Positions 22,083-34,903 of a stretch of DNA of 64,000 bases are shown one piece after another. The translations under genes and the position numbers were made by a program. The notes under the pieces are model-generated. The model was not told the DNA's origin and ran no database searches. It saw nothing but the letters and a program-made list of their open reading frames with translations. Positions within the stretch are counted from its first letter, which is position 1; each line of letters opens with the position of its first letter. The DNA is from Myotis daubentonii (taxonomy: Eukaryota; Chordata; Mammalia; Chiroptera; Vespertilionidae): assembly GCF_963259705.1 (NCBI RefSeq), contig NC_081840.1, positions 117,913,074 through 117,977,073 on the forward strand. The letters are read 5' to 3'.

Positions 22083-23267
22083 CCCTTTAACATTTCTTGC
22101 ATTGCAGGTTTGATGGTGATAAACTCCTTTAGTCTTTTTTGTCTGAGGAGCTCTTTGTTGTTGTTGTTGTTGTTAATCCTCACCCAAGGATATTTTTCTA
22201 TTGCTATTTAGAGAGTGGAAGAGAGGGGGAAAGACAGAGAAAGAGTAACATCAATGTGAGAGAGACACATTGATTGGTTGCCTCCCATACACGCCCGGGC
22301 TAGGGATTGGGATCAAGCCTGTAACCAGGTAGATGTCCTTGACTGGAATTGAATCTGGGACCCTCCAGTATGCAAGCTGACACTCTATGAACCAAACCGG
22401 CTAGGGCTAGGGAGTTCTTTATTTCACTTTTGATTTTGACTGATAACCTTGCTGGACACAGTATTCTTGCTTTTAGATATTTGATTTTCATTATTTTGAA
22501 TACTTTCTGCCATTCCCTTCTTGTCTGGAGTGTTTCTGTTGAGAAATCAGCTGGCAGATTTATGGGAGCTTCCTTATAGGTAACTGACTGTCTCCTACTA
22601 CTCTTAGGATTAGCTCTTTATCTTTAACATTTGTCAACTTAATTATGATGTGTCTTGGAATCAGTCTTGTTGGGTTCTTCTTGATGGGTGCCATCTGTGC
22701 TTCCTGAACATGTGTAGCTTTTTCCTTCACCAGCATAGGGGATTTTCTGTCATTATTTCTTCAAAGAGGTTCTCTATTTCTTGCTCACTTTCATCTCCCT
22801 CTGGTACCCCTATGATGTTGTTCCATTTTATGTTGTCCCAGGTTCCCTTAACTGTCCTCATTATTTTAAGTTTCTTTTTCATTTGTTTCAGCTTTGCTAT
22901 AGTGGGTTTTTTTTCTACCTTGTCTTCTAATTCACTTAGTCGATCTTCTACTTCATCGAGCCTGCTTTTATTCCTTCCAGCATTTTCTTAATGTCAGACA
23001 CAGCATTCTTCATTTCTGTCTGGTTCTTATTCATAATTTCTATGTCTTTTTTCATGCTGATGTAGCTCCTACTAAGTTCTTTGTCGCATCTACTTAGTTC
23101 TTCAAAGTTCCCATTAGTTATCCATAAGTACCTTGTGCTACTTTACAAGCATTAATTTGAACTCTGTCTGATAATTTGCTTACCTGCATCTCATTTAGGT
23201 CTTTTTCTAGTATTTCCTTCTTTTCTTTAATTTGGAGGTTGTCTCTTTGTCTCCCCATTTTAGTCAT
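22083..23267 (-). pseudogene. L1 ORF1 pseudogene
   Basis: The likely start is at 23267, where the minus strand reads MTKMGRQRDNLQIKEKK. The C-terminal part contains 'RILCPARLSVKIKSEIK' and 'KRLKEFITIKPAMQEML', matching the conserved ORF1p C-terminal domain. A VES SINE at 22157-22410 and several stops break it. ORF1p is the RNA-binding chaperone of the L1 particle; this copy cannot make one. Confidence 0.8.
22157..22410 (-). mobile_element. VES SINE variant with 'CCTCACCC' tail, minus strand
   Basis: The tRNA-like head is at the right end (reverse complement of GGTTTGGTTCATAGAGTG). The left end carries an extra 3' module AATCCTCACCCAAGGATATT also seen at 43575 and, in part, at 23925. Target duplication GGAGCTCTTT / GGAGTTCTTT. 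Confidence 0.9.
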
Positions 23268-23714
23268 CTTTGTGTTTGTATCTATGTATTAGATATACTT
23301 GCTGTGACTCCCAATCTTCATGGGGTGGGCTTTTCTAGTAAATGTCCTATGGGATCTATTGGTGTGGTTTCCTTGTAATACGGAGCTCTATGCTTTAGGA
23401 GTGACTCTTTTGTGGGTTATTTGGGTTATTATCTCCTGCTATAATTGGGTCTTGATTTTTGTTGTCTTGTTCATAGTTGGACTCACTTCTTAGGATGGCT
23501 AACTGTAAGGCTCAGCCACAAACACATCATGTGGGCTGTTGTACAGGTGCTAACAGAGAAAAACAAAATAAAACCAACAAAGGGGAACATACAACAGGTT
23601 CCAACAAGAACAGCAAAAATAATCACAAAAGAAAAAATAATTATGAAAGAGAAAAGAGAACATGAATAATAAATTAAAAAGAAATAGAGAGAAAGATAAA
23701 ATTGTTATTACTAA

Positions 23715-23932
23715 GCCCTAGCTGATTTGGCTCAGTGGATAGAGTATTGGCCCACAGACTAAAGGGTCCTGGGTTTAGTCAAGAGCAGGTACCTTGGTTG
23801 TAGGCACAATCCTCATGTGGGAGGCAACCAATTGATGTGTCTCTCTTTCATTGATGTTTCTCTCTCTCTGTCTCTCCCCTTCCACTATCTTAAAAAAAAA
23901 AAGTCAATGGAAAAATATCCTCGGGTCAGTAT
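23715..23932 (+). mobile_element. VES SINE variant, plus strand
   Basis: Head GCCCTAGCTGATTTGGCTCA, then 'GTGGATAGAGTATTGG', a poly-A stretch and the 3' module GGAAAAATATCCTCGGGT of the variant family. Confidence 0.9.
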
Positions 23933-24196
23933 TAATAACAAAAAATAATTTTAATACTAAAATTTTAAAAAAATAAAGGGGATACTGGAAGAGAAAAGGG
24001 ACATAAAAAAAGATTCTGAAAGGAAAGAAGGGAGGGTCAAAAATAAGAGTAGAAAGTAATGAAAGGAAAATTGTTAAAAAGTTACAAGAATAAGGAGGAA
24101 GAAAAAAGTGTTATATGAAGGCAAAAAGAAGAGAAAGGAAAACAGAAAGAATGGAAAAGAAAAAAAGAAAATAAAAGAATAAGAAAAGGAAGGAGG

Positions 24197-24425
24197 GCCC
24201 TAGCTGGTTTGGCTCACTGGATAGAGCATTGGCCTGGGAACTGAGGGTCCTAGGTTTGATTCCGGTCAAGGGCATGTACCTTGGTTGCGGGCACATCCCC
24301 AGTAGGGGGTGTCCAGGAGGCAGCTGATTGATGTTTCTCTCTTATCGATGTTTCTAACTCTCTATCCCTCTCCCTTCCTCTCTGTAAAAAAATCAATAAG
24401 ATATATTTACAAAAAAAAAAAAAAA
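24197..24425 (+). mobile_element. VES SINE, plus strand, perfect target duplication
   Basis: GCCCTAGCTGGTTTGGCTCA through a poly-A tail, flanked by a perfect 16-bp duplication AAGAAAAGGAAGGAGG at 24181-24196 and 24426-24441. The pristine duplication points to a young insertion. Confidence 0.96.
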
Positions 24426-25818
24426 AAGAAAAGGAAGGAGGCCAATTAGAGAGGAAGAAACAAGAAACAAGAAAGAAAAGAGCAAAAATCTTAACATCAA
24501 TAAAATGAATACCAAAGAAATAAAGCAGAGAAAATAAAGAAAATATTTTTTAAAAAGAACAAACAAACACAAATAAAAGGAAAAGTCAGCCAAGTGAAGT
24601 TCATCCAGTTTCATCCAGGCATATCATGTTGTATGAGGCTCACTGCTTTGTATGGTGATTTCAAACTTCCCAGGGGGTACTTCTGTGTTAGCCAATGTCA
24701 AGATCTGTCCAAGTTTGGCTTCTGTGTCCTGTTGTAGCTGTGGCCTGATGCTCTCTGTGAACCACCTCCACCTGTCAGCTACTCTCCCTCCCCACAGAGA
24801 TTGCCTAGTCTTCCTCCAGTGTCTTCCAAAGAAAGTCTTTAGGGTGAAACCAGGCTAGGGTAGCTAGGGATCGTGGGACCCATGCTTAGAAATTTCACCA
24901 TCAGGTACTCAGTGAGGGAAGATTAATTTCTGCTTCAAAGCCAAACATCTCAGTCTCTACCATATCCTCCAACTCTAGTTCTCCTTAACGTAGCCTGGTG
25001 CAGGTGCAGGTTTGATACAGCCTGCCACCTTTTCTGCAAGAGAAGTTTCAGCTGCCCTGGGCTCAGTGGCATTGCTCACAAGAGTCTCTGGTTGAGCATG
25101 TTGCCTGCCCAGCCTACAGGAGGTGGGTAAGCATTTCTTCCTAGTCCTAGACTATAATGTCTGAGGCTATTGGAATGAACTGCTCTGAGTGGTTCTCCCG
25201 ACCCTTACCAAACTGCACCCAGCATGAGTATCTGGGGCTTCAGAGAGTTGACCCAAACCCTTTCCTGTTGGGGGTGGTGTTCCCAGCCTGCAGGAGGTAT
25301 AGACGTTCTCTACGTTCCTTCTGAGAACTGGCTGGCTGAACTCACAGGGCATTTAGATCAGCTTCCCCACAATGCAGTTACAAACCCCAGCTCTTACTCT
25401 TCTATCTCCAAAATATAAGCTTTCTTGTGGAATGCCATGGGAAGCAATAAACAAACAAACAAACACCCTGCTTTGTAAGGACCCATGCCCTGTACCACAG
25501 GTCCAAGCAGAGGTGGTTACAGTCTTTCCTGCCTAGGACTCCAGTCTCTCTGCACAGCTGCTCTGAGTAAAGCTGGGGCCCAGAATCTCAACTTCTCTCA
25601 CTCCCAGCTCTTCCCAGTGCAGGTCAAAACCCCCATCTTCCCTGCCACCAGCTGCACAGGATGGAGCAGCCCCTGTGCTCCACAAGTAGGAGGAGGAGTG
25701 GCTCCAACCCCAGATTTCAGGTGGGAGAGTCCTCTACCCCTTCCCCACTCCACACAGTTTTGTTGCTTATCTGGGGCTCTGCTAATGCCTTTCAGGAAAT
25801 CAGAGGGTTCCTCTAAGC

Positions 25819-26040
25819 CAGGGGTTCTCAGCCTTGGCTGCACATTAGAATCACCTGGGAATCTTTTTAAAATCCTGATTTCTGGGCCTCATCCTCCGGA
25901 AATTCTATTTCTTTGTTATGGGGTGAGGCCACAACATTAGAAACAAAGAAACAGAATTTCCGGAAGATGAGGCCCAGAAATCAGGATTTTAAAAAGATTC
26001 CCAGGTGATTCTAATGTGCAGCCAAGGCTGAGAACCACTG
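25819..26040. mobile_element. Palindromic hAT-type (Charlie/MER5-like) fold-back
   Basis: It begins CAGGGGTTCTCAGCC and ends GGCTGAGAACCACTG. The two halves are almost perfect reverse complements for about 95-100 bp around a loop near 25915-25940. Target duplication CTCTAAGC / CTCTAAGT (7 of 8). It sits in the L1 5' UTR. Confidence 0.92.
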
Positions 26041-26726
26041 CTCTAAGTCCATGCTGGTTGCAGCCCTCGGGACCTTTCCTATTCTGTGGGCACACACCAC
26101 AGTGCAGCCTTCCCAGCAGTCAGAGCCAGGTGGACCTCTCCTGCTGTGGCTGCTGACATTAGGTGTGCTCTTTCACTGGGGAGGTACGGAGCCAGCCTCC
26201 CAGGGAGGCAGAGTTCCAGTGGATCCCTCTGCCTGATCCTAAGTGGGCTCTCCTTCCAGGCCCTGCTGCCCTGGGCTTGATATCCCTGCATGGGGATGTG
26301 AGCCCACACTCCCAAGGGGAGGAGCTTGGGCCTCTCAGCTGAGCAACAGCTCCAGGGAGGCTTCCCCTTTCCATGACTCGGCACCTCTTACCAGTCTCTA
26401 CTTGTCTCTTCAGTGCTCCGTAGGCAAAATGTGTCCCATCAGCTACATTTCTCTTATTTTTTCAAGCTGACCGTGCAGTATGTGAACTGTAAATCCAGTC
26501 CATGGCTGGAACAAGGGCACTCAACCTCCTGTTACATCACAGCCATCTAGCCCTGACTCTAACAATTTTTAAAAATTGCTTTAATTAACTATATAAGGGG
26601 TCATAAGCCAATGACTTATGAGAAGCATATGGCTAGATTTTCATGCATAGATTAAAATTAAGCTACATATATTGAGGCAATATGTAATAGGTCAGGCATT
26701 ACATCTTGGTTTTTTGTTGTTGATTT

Positions 26727-26729
<3 letters not shown>

Positions 26730-26773
<44 letters not shown>
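26730..26773. repeat. (TG)n microsatellite
   Basis: A pure run of about 22 TG units. Confidence 0.97.
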
Positions 26774-26775
<2 letters not shown>

Positions 26776-27139
26776 CAATTTAGATATATATGAAGAATCT
26801 CATTGAACCATATAGCAAAAAGTATGTAGGTTCATGACAGTTAAAAGACCATAAACTTTTGTTCACCTTTCATCTAGAAAGATGAAAATCAATAGCACAA
26901 AATTTTATTTTGAAACTAGTCTATAGAAATATTTATCTTATATACACTTGTCAGAAAATTTTATAGGATTTCATAGAATGCTTTATCCATTTGCCATCTT
27001 AAACAATGTGATAACTGTATTCAACTGTAATGTACAAAGTAATAATATTGCTTTAATGTTCTAATGAAGTATGAATTATGTAGAGCTATTTTACCATAAA
27101 CAAGGTACCCATAGTTTTAAATTCTTGCAGAAAGAGCTT

Positions 27140-27300
27140 TGGTTTTAATAGACTTGTTCTTGAATCAATTTCTATCATCTTTGTCATTATTCAACATCTC
27201 TGAACCTATAAGTGAATAGTTTCTCACATATAAAATGGCAATGATCCCGCTTACTTGTCTGGCACATAGTAGGTTCTCATTAATTATAGCAAATAATTTA
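27140..27300 (+). mobile_element. MIR SINE fragment, sense
   Basis: 'CAACATCTCTGAACCTATAA', 'TTTCTCACATATAAAATGGC' and 'GGCACATAGTAGGTTCTCAT' match the core and 3' part of MIR in order. Confidence 0.65.
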
Positions 27301-27355
27301 ATGTTATTTGTTTTGGTTTATTTTTTTTTCTTACTGTCAATCATTTTATATATCA

Positions 27356-27783
27356 CTAAAGGCCCAGTGCATGGATTCATGCATGGGTGGGGTCCCTCAG
27401 CCTGGCCTGCACCCTCTCACAATCCGGGACCTCTTGGGCGATGTTGGACTGCCAGTTTCCACCTGATCCCCGCAGCTGGATTGGGTCGAAACCGGCAGTC
27501 CTACACTGCCTGATGGATGTAGCAGTGCCGAAGCAGCAGATACCCTGCCGCTCCCACTCATCCTGGCCCTGCTGTGCCTGCCACCTCTCGGTAGTGCTGC
27601 CACAGAGGTGGGAGAGTCTGCTGCCACCACTGTTGCACTCACCAGCCAGCCCTGAGCCCAGCTTCTGACTGAGTGGCACTCCTGCTGTGGGAGTGCACTG
27701 GTCAGTGTGCATCATAGCGACCCGCTGACAGGTCGTTTGGATCAATTGGTCGTAATGGTTGCTTAGGCTTTTATATATATAGA
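27356..27783 (-). mobile_element. Helitron H7, minus strand
   Basis: The + strand left end CTAAAGGCCCAGTGCATGG follows A (CTAG mutated), and the right end is near TTAGGCTTTTATATATATAGA. Internal GC-rich sequence resembles H5. The ends are more diverged than in H6. Confidence 0.82.
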
Positions 27784-30700
27784 CTTGTTACTGCTGTTGC
27801 AGCCATTTTTTCTCTTACAATTTACTCTTCATTAACTTAGGGGCTTGTAATTAAACCAAGAAGAATATGATTATTGTATCTAAAAGCAGGGAGTTGGATT
27901 CGGGGCCAAAGGAAAGGCACTGGACTGGGGCCTGTAAATAAAGAGCATGAAACTGTTGTTTGGTCAGAAGCCCTTTGTTTTTATGTATAAATGATAGGAT
28001 TTATTCTGGTGGTTGACAACCTAAAGCAGGATAATTGAAGAGCTAGATTTATCTACCATTTGTTACTTGTTTAATAATACACTGTATTGCCTTGGCCTGG
28101 CTGAAACATTGTGAATATAGAAAAGAGGGGAGAAAAGTTCTGTATCAACATTCATGATTTATTATTTTCAATTTCTGGATGACATTTTATTTGATATATT
28201 TAATTTATAATTATTAGTTTATGGAAATAATCATTTTAAGGTCCTTTAATCAAAAATGAAATCTATTTAAGTTGAGAAGCAAAACTGTAGAAATATTTGG
28301 TTTCAATAAACTACAGACAAATTTGCCTATTATAATTATGTCATTTCATCATAACTGTGAAGTATAAAGACTCATTACAGTAAATATTAAATGTCAGTTA
28401 TTAAAATAATATTGTTTACTTTATTCCTAATTAGGTTCTTAAGTTCAAATCTGAGTAATATAATGTTTGTTCATGTATTTAAATATAATTTATTCCCATG
28501 TTCATAATATTTGAAAGTCCTTAGCAAAAATTATAGGTTGCTGATAAGTATAAATTTTTATTAGTATTTATGGGTAGATGAAGGCAATAGAATAAGTTTT
28601 AATATTATAGATGCATTGTGAATATATATTTAAATATCTGTGGGTGTTTTAAGAACAAATTATATGAAACTATTCTGAAAGGACACTAGTTGTTAAATAA
28701 AAGTTGTCATATGTATTCTTCGTCATATCGTTGAACTCACAAGCTGAGTCTCAATACACTCAGTATGCCTGTTTTGAAATATGTAAATGAAGTAAGGTAG
28801 CTTCTAAGTTGTTTCCTATCACCCTACTTCACCTACTTCGAAGGGGAATTTTAATGTCCTTAATCCCTTAAATTAATTAGGTAATTAATTAATTAACTTT
28901 CCTTTAATATTTCTCTGAATGAGCCAAAGTCAGATCAATTAATTTTATAACTAATAAGAGAGGAATAGAAGTGCTTAAGTCTCATCTTATTTTAGTTACA
29001 TCCATAAACACCAATCAGGTCTAAATGTTGCTAAGGTTTAACTGACTGAAATACTTTAGGTGAATCATTTCTCAGTCAAAGGGAAATTCTTCTGAAATAT
29101 ATATAACTTGCACTTAATTTTGTCTTGAAGGCAGAATTTCTTCCATTAGCTTTATTAGTATTTTATTACATTGCTGTAAAATCCCAGCTTCTTAAATTTA
29201 ATGTATAAATATAATTTAAAATGAATCACTTTGAGTTTAAGGCAATACTTTAACAGTGAACTTCACTGATAGCTTAATGTCAAACTATAAAATTTAACAA
29301 GCACATTTAATATTGTATGTCAACCATAATAAAAAAATTTAGCAAACACATTTATTAAACTTATCTCCTTTTCTAAAACTCAGTTGCATTATATTCTGAA
29401 CTATAGGATATAATTTTATTTTAAATTCCTTTCCAGTAATAGCTTTAATTAATAATTACTTATCATTTACCTGATGAGAAGACATTTAGTTTGAGGAATA
29501 GAGGTCAAGCAGAAGAAAAACAATTGCTTAGAGCAATTGAGTGGAATACCCAAGTTAAAATAATCTAAAGAATTGTATATTAATTTGGTATTATTTTACT
29601 CAAATTATGCAAAGGAAAGGATGAAAAATTATATGGAGTAGAAAAGTTATTGAAAATTAATTGGAAATTTAATTATAGTCAAATGTTAAGCTTTACCATG
29701 GGATTTTACCCCAACATATATATGTAACCAGTGATCTATAAGGCTTCTTTACCATACCTGGAATATCCCAGATGCACATGAATACATACACAAGCTTGAC
29801 AATTTCATTCTTAGAATCTAAAACCACATGTCCACCTGGCCTTTGTAAGCAGAATCATGTCCTTGACTTCTAGTCCACAGCAATGTTGTGGAATAGCCAT
29901 TAAAAGGGAAAAAAATTGTGTTATTTTCCTTTGATAAAACAAGCACATGAAAAAGAAAACCCTCTGTGTTTTGGTAAGGTAGGAAAGGTCTTACCTTCTA
30001 TATCTGATGATGTCACTCAATATTGGTAATGAATGTTAAATTTCAGATTTTTTTTTCTGTTGCCTGAAGTCCTGCCAATAGCTGACTGTATTATTGATTT
30101 CTTGCTAGAAATTATATGTATAAACTAGTATGGAGAGATTCCAGCCCATTTTGATGAATTCATAAATAAGTGACCATGAATCATTTTAATTTATTGTTTC
30201 TCATTATGTAGAAACTATAAATCTGACCAAAAGCAATTATTTGAGTCCTCCTGATCACAAATCTTAGATTTTATTACTCTCAACAACAGAACACCAGTTC
30301 CTTGCTTCCTTTTCTTACGTTTTTGAAATTTGAATGGGATGCATAGACAACTACACAGCAGATAAAATAAGGAAAGGGTATGGAGCAGTAAATTTACATA
30401 GTGAAGTCTCTCCTAAACTGATAATATTTCTGTGATGCTTATGATATTCTTGCTCAAATTCCCATTATTTTGATAGATATTACTATATCTCTCTTTTTTA
30501 AAACGTCCTCAAAATTCCATCAGAGGAAAAGCAGATTGAGATGGCAGAGAAGAAAGACAACTTTCAAAAAGCTGTAGACCTAATCCCATAGCATCAGGCA
30601 AGTTACAGATTTCCAAATCCTACTGGATGTGTAGTATATTGAGAGTGGTCAGTTGAGAATGGAGAAATAGTAGACTATTTATTTGTAAACAATGAACATG

Positions 30701-31279
30701 GCTAAATGCAGTAGAGATGTTTATTTTGACTAAAATATTGAATAAAAATAGATACAGTTGTGCTGGAAATTCAATTAAGTTACTCACTTGGGACATTAGA
30801 GAGGCAACCCATCATTCCAAGCTGCTCTACCAAGATTCTCAGGTTTTATGGGATTTTTAATATAAATAAAAAATTTAATTTATAGTAAAATCGCATTGTG
30901 TTCATATACTACTTATTTTTGGAGGAGGAAGTCTAAAATAGTTTTCTAGATTGACCATCCTAAGATTTCCAATAACTCCCTGAGATGGTTAGCTGATGTG
31001 GCCTCCTGAATGGAATGTCCCAGAGGGAATGACTTAATCAGAGCACTCACTGCAACTTGGAAATCCCTCGGTTTGGCTACTCTTACCTCTGGCCTTACTG
31101 CTTCTACTGGCCTCTGCTACTTTGTCTCTTGAGTGCACAATGCTCACTGCTACTGATTTTCTCTTCCTGGCGAACCTCCAGTGCTCTTCTTCCTCTCTAC
31201 TCAGTCAGAAAATCCTTTCTGGGTTTCATGATCAGCTGGCTCAGAGAGGCTTCCCCCATCAGAGCCTTTATAAAAAGAA
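27784..31279. other. AT-rich intron, mostly unrecognised
   Basis: About 3.5 kb with no young transposon, the longest such run here. A short 'AATATTGTATGTCAACCATAA' at about 29310 resembles an L1 3' end, and 30955-31260 is GC-richer but unassigned. No exon with splice sites and coding potential was seen. Confidence 0.45.
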
Positions 31280-31400
31280 GACACAGGTGCAGAGAAAGGT
31301 TGACGTTAAGTAACTTGCCTTAAATTGTAATATTAGTAAAAACCAGAGCACAAATCTTAGCTATTATCCAGTTCTCCTTGTAACCAGCAAGTTTAATCTA
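31280..31400 (-). mobile_element. MIR SINE fragment, antisense
   Basis: 'TTAAGTAACTTGCCTTAAA' followed by 'AAAACCAGAGCACAAATCTT' corresponds to the reverse complement of the MIR core. Diverged. Confidence 0.5.
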
Positions 31401-31861
31401 TTATTATTCAACTTTAATTAGAACTAGTTTTGTCCAATTACTTGTTAAATATCAACGTCAGAAATAACAGGTGGATTCTCATAAGTGGAGCATGCAAGTA
31501 ATGACTGGTCAGAGTCTACATTTGAGAGCATTGCTAATTTCCCCCAATTCAGAGAGCTAAATTCAGACCATTAGGAGATTGCAGCTGAGAGCAGAATCCT
31601 GAGTGTGGCTACTTGGCTAGATTGCCTGGTGTTCTAGCCGACACAAATTACCTTGTCTGCCCCTGTAGATTAGTTTTTAAATTAATAATTAAAATGAGGA
31701 GCATTTGGCAATCAGAGGGAGGTACCAAGCCAGTTATTTCCTTTGTACCATCAGACCTGCACTGGAATTGTGAATAACACATTCTCTTTGATTCAGGTGA
31801 GGTTTTTGTTGAGCTGGTTCATATTTTTGCTAGTGCTTTTGTATTATTTTTATTTTAATAA

Positions 31862-32239
31862 CTAGAGGCCTGGTGCATGAAATTCATGCAAAGGCGTGGG
31901 TGGGAGAGGGGTCCCTCAGCCCGGGCTGCACCCTCTCCAACCTGGGATCCCCTCAGAGGATGTCCAACTGCTGGTTTAGGCAGGGATCAGGCCTAACCCA
32001 GCAGTCAGACATCCCTCTCACAATCCGGGACCTCTGGCTCCTAACCACTCGCCTGCCTGCCTGCCTGATCACCCCTAACCGCCTTTGCCTGTCAGCCTGA
32101 TCACCCCTAACTGCCCTCCCCTGCTAGCCTGATTGCCCCTAACGGCCTCTGCCTTCGCCCCCGCCACCATGGCTTTGTCCGGAAGGATGTCCAGAAGATG
32201 TCTGGTCTAATTAGCATATTACCCTTTTATTAGTATAGA
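31862..32239 (-). mobile_element. Helitron H8, minus strand
   Basis: + strand CTAGAGGCCTGGTGCATG on the left after A; TTTTATTAGTATAGA on the right before T. The 5' subfamily is TCTATACTAATAAAAGGG, shared with H9 and, more distantly, H15. Confidence 0.92.
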
Positions 32240-33196
32240 TTATTGCTTTTATGTTTTGTTCCTTTAGGTTTTGTAGTCTAAAATGGGAGGTAGGTTCCCT
32301 TCCTTCTGTCTCATCTCAGGTATCTTTATTCTATTCAAATACAATGTGTTACTAAAAATTGGTATCTTGCCCAATACAGAAAGTTGTTGATGCTTGTATT
32401 TTGTGTGAGATAACCAATGTTGTTAAAAGAAGAAAATGCATGTCCCATTCCTTTGAGAAGACTGAAAAAATAAGTAATTAGATATAAAGAAATATATATA
32501 TTATGGGCTGATGAAATAAGTGCTATATTTGTTTTTATTATTATTAAATCTTATTTTTTAAGTTTCTGAGGATGAATTAAAGATTAAAATTGTAAATAGG
32601 GCTGCTTATAAAATAAGAAATTGGGACTTGGAGCAGAAAGTGTATATTGACTTAAAAAATGAAACTGTGTTGTAATTTAACCACTGATGCTATTCTTAGT
32701 AGGACAAAAATGTGAGTTTTTATCCTGCCTATCAATAAATAAAGGGATAGGTTTAGAACAAAGATATATTAAAAGGCAAAAAAAAAAAACACACAAAAAA
32801 AATACAAAAAACTTTAAGTGTCAGGGCTCATTGTTGCAAAAGTAACAATACGCTACTTTATATATCAATTTTGGCAGGGACCTGAAGGCTGAGATCAATA
32901 TCTATGGTGAAGTGGCTGTTAGATCATCTGTGCCAGCCTTGGAGGCCCCCAACATCAGTGTTATAAGCAAATGGGCTTGGGGTCTGGGGATGGAAGTCAA
33001 GGTTTCCTTTGTTGAGAGGCCTTGATTGTTTCTGCAGGAGGACAGAGGATAAGCTTTCTTTCCTCCAGTCAAGAGAGGAGAATTTCAAGAGTTTGGACTT
33101 AAGATATGAGGATATTTTCATCTACAAAAGACAAGGTTCCATTTTTCCTTACCTGTCCTCCTTTCAGTCATCGCCCCTACACTCCTGAAGGGGTTC
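32240..33196. other. Intron, nothing recognised
   Basis: AT-rich up to about 32830, then a moderately GC-richer stretch (about 32860-33190) that I cannot place in a gene or repeat family. Confidence 0.4.
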
Positions 33197-33410
33197 CAGC
33201 CGTGGGCAAACTACGGCCCGCGGGCTGGATCCGGCCCGTTTGAAATGAATAAAACTATTGAAAATAAAGACCGTACCCTTTTATGTAATGATGTTTACTT
33301 TGAATTTATATTAGTTCACACAAACACTCCATCCATGCTTTTGTTCCGGCCCTCCGGTCCAGTTTAAGAACCCATTGTGGCCCTCGAGTCAAAAAGTTTG
33401 CCCACCCCTG
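33197..33410. mobile_element. Non-autonomous hAT, 'GTGGGCAAAC' family, copy 1
   Basis: It starts CAGCCGTGGGCAAACTACGG and ends AGTTTGCCCACCCCTG. Almost the same sequence occurs at 43809-44029. The target duplication here is not clear. Confidence 0.85.
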
Positions 33411-34903
33411 GGTTAGCCCCTCTGGCTAGTGAGAGTAGAAGTGGGGAGTCAAAGAACAAAGTTGGCAAAAAGAGGAAAAGGGACTAATTAAACCCCCCAC
33501 TCTCCAGCTGTTTCCCTCAGAGTTTCAGGATTTCAAGTCTAAACTAGTACACAGCTGAAGGGTATGGAGAATGTCTAAATTAGAGAGTTCACAAGTTGTT
33601 TTGTTTTGGTTTTGATTATTGAACGGGGCATTTTAATTGCAGAAATGGGACTGTTTTTGTTACTGACCACAGGGAATTAAAAAACCTGTAAAATGTGCCC
33701 CAAATTTCATCTAATAACAGGGAAAAAAAATAGCCTATCACATAGGTTTTAGGTGCCAGTTGGAGAAGGAATACAGTTGATTTATAGCAACCTCCTATAA
33801 GTCTGATCATTCAACAAACCATTGCATAAAGCAGGAGACAACTTCAACTCTGGTGGATTTAAACTAACAAATTTATTAATTGGCCAATTAATTAATTAAA
33901 ATTCTAATAGACTTGCTTTCAGGCTGCAGAATGAAGTGTAGAAAACAGTCAGAGACAAATGAGGCGAAATGGCATGTCCTTCCAGAGACAGTGAGGTCAG
34001 TGTTGCATGTCAGCAGCCATGGCACACTGAATTTCCCACACTGCTGTTGCTCATGTAAAGCACAAGGTTCTCTCACTCGCCCAGTTGCCCCTGCAAAACT
34101 CAGTATAGTTGCTGCTACTTCTACTACATGCCATTAGAATGGATCCTCCATGGTCTCTCCTTCTTGATATCAATAGCTCCCAATTCAAAGGTCAGAGTAG
34201 ATGCATTTAATTGGATGAATTTGTGTCATTATGTCCATACTCTGGCTACAAGAGAGGCTAGGAGATAAAGTACCTAGCATTTCTATCTTTTTTTGGTGGA
34301 AAGTAGGATATATAAAAAATATCAAGATGGAGTTCAAATATTAGCTCCCATACTTGATGGAGCAAGCCATTACATATTTTTCAAGTTTTTACAGATCCCA
34401 AATCAGAGAACCATAATATAAGAAGTCCAATTTCTGAGGTCGTCTTTGACTCCTTAAAACTGTGCCCTCTTTGTTTTTTAGTTAGCCCCATCTCAGCTCT
34501 CTTGGCTGGCACGACATACATGTTTGTTATTAGTAGAGCCTCTGCATATTGGCCAGGACAGTCAAACTTTATGAGGGCAAATGGTTAAATCACCAAACTG
34601 TCTATTGCTTTGATGACTTATATTATGAAATCAACTTCAAATTGTTATTTATACAAAATGAATTCAATTTCATTTCCTTTGTAAGCTTTTTTATTTATTT
34701 GACAATTTTATTGTGTCTATAATAGTATCATGGGTCATTATACAGCCATTTAAGCACAATTACTCCCCTTCATTTCTATTGGCACCATGCTAGCCACCAT
34801 GACACCTGTAAGAGTCATTTAACTTATCTCCCCACATTAACTATTGTTGCTTTTCAATATATTCTGGGCATTGCAGCAGGAGCAATTTTTATAAAGTCAA
34901 ATA
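33411..34903. other. Intron, nothing recognised
   Basis: No gene, RNA or repeat family was recognised in this 1.5 kb. Confidence 0.4.

Larger units (their letters stand above)
20025..26560 (-). mobile_element. Near full-span L1, antisense, dead and heavily interrupted
   Basis: In + coordinates the order is 3' UTR (20060-20390), ORF2 end (to about 20700), an LTR-like insertion, ORF2 start (21190-21780), ORF1 (22083-23267) and a long 5' UTR (23270 to about 26560, GC-rich in its last 2 kb). Four VES SINEs and one palindromic hAT-type element sit inside it. The middle of ORF2, including the reverse transcriptase core, is missing. Confidence 0.85.

Noticed and set aside
24197..24280. tRNA gene candidates at VES SINE heads
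   Set aside because: The A- and B-box-like sequences belong to SINEs with A tails and target duplications. I found no independent mature tRNA gene.
25485..25940. 151-codon + strand open frame
   Set aside because: It lies antisense across an L1 5' UTR and runs into the palindromic hAT element. No host domain was recognised.
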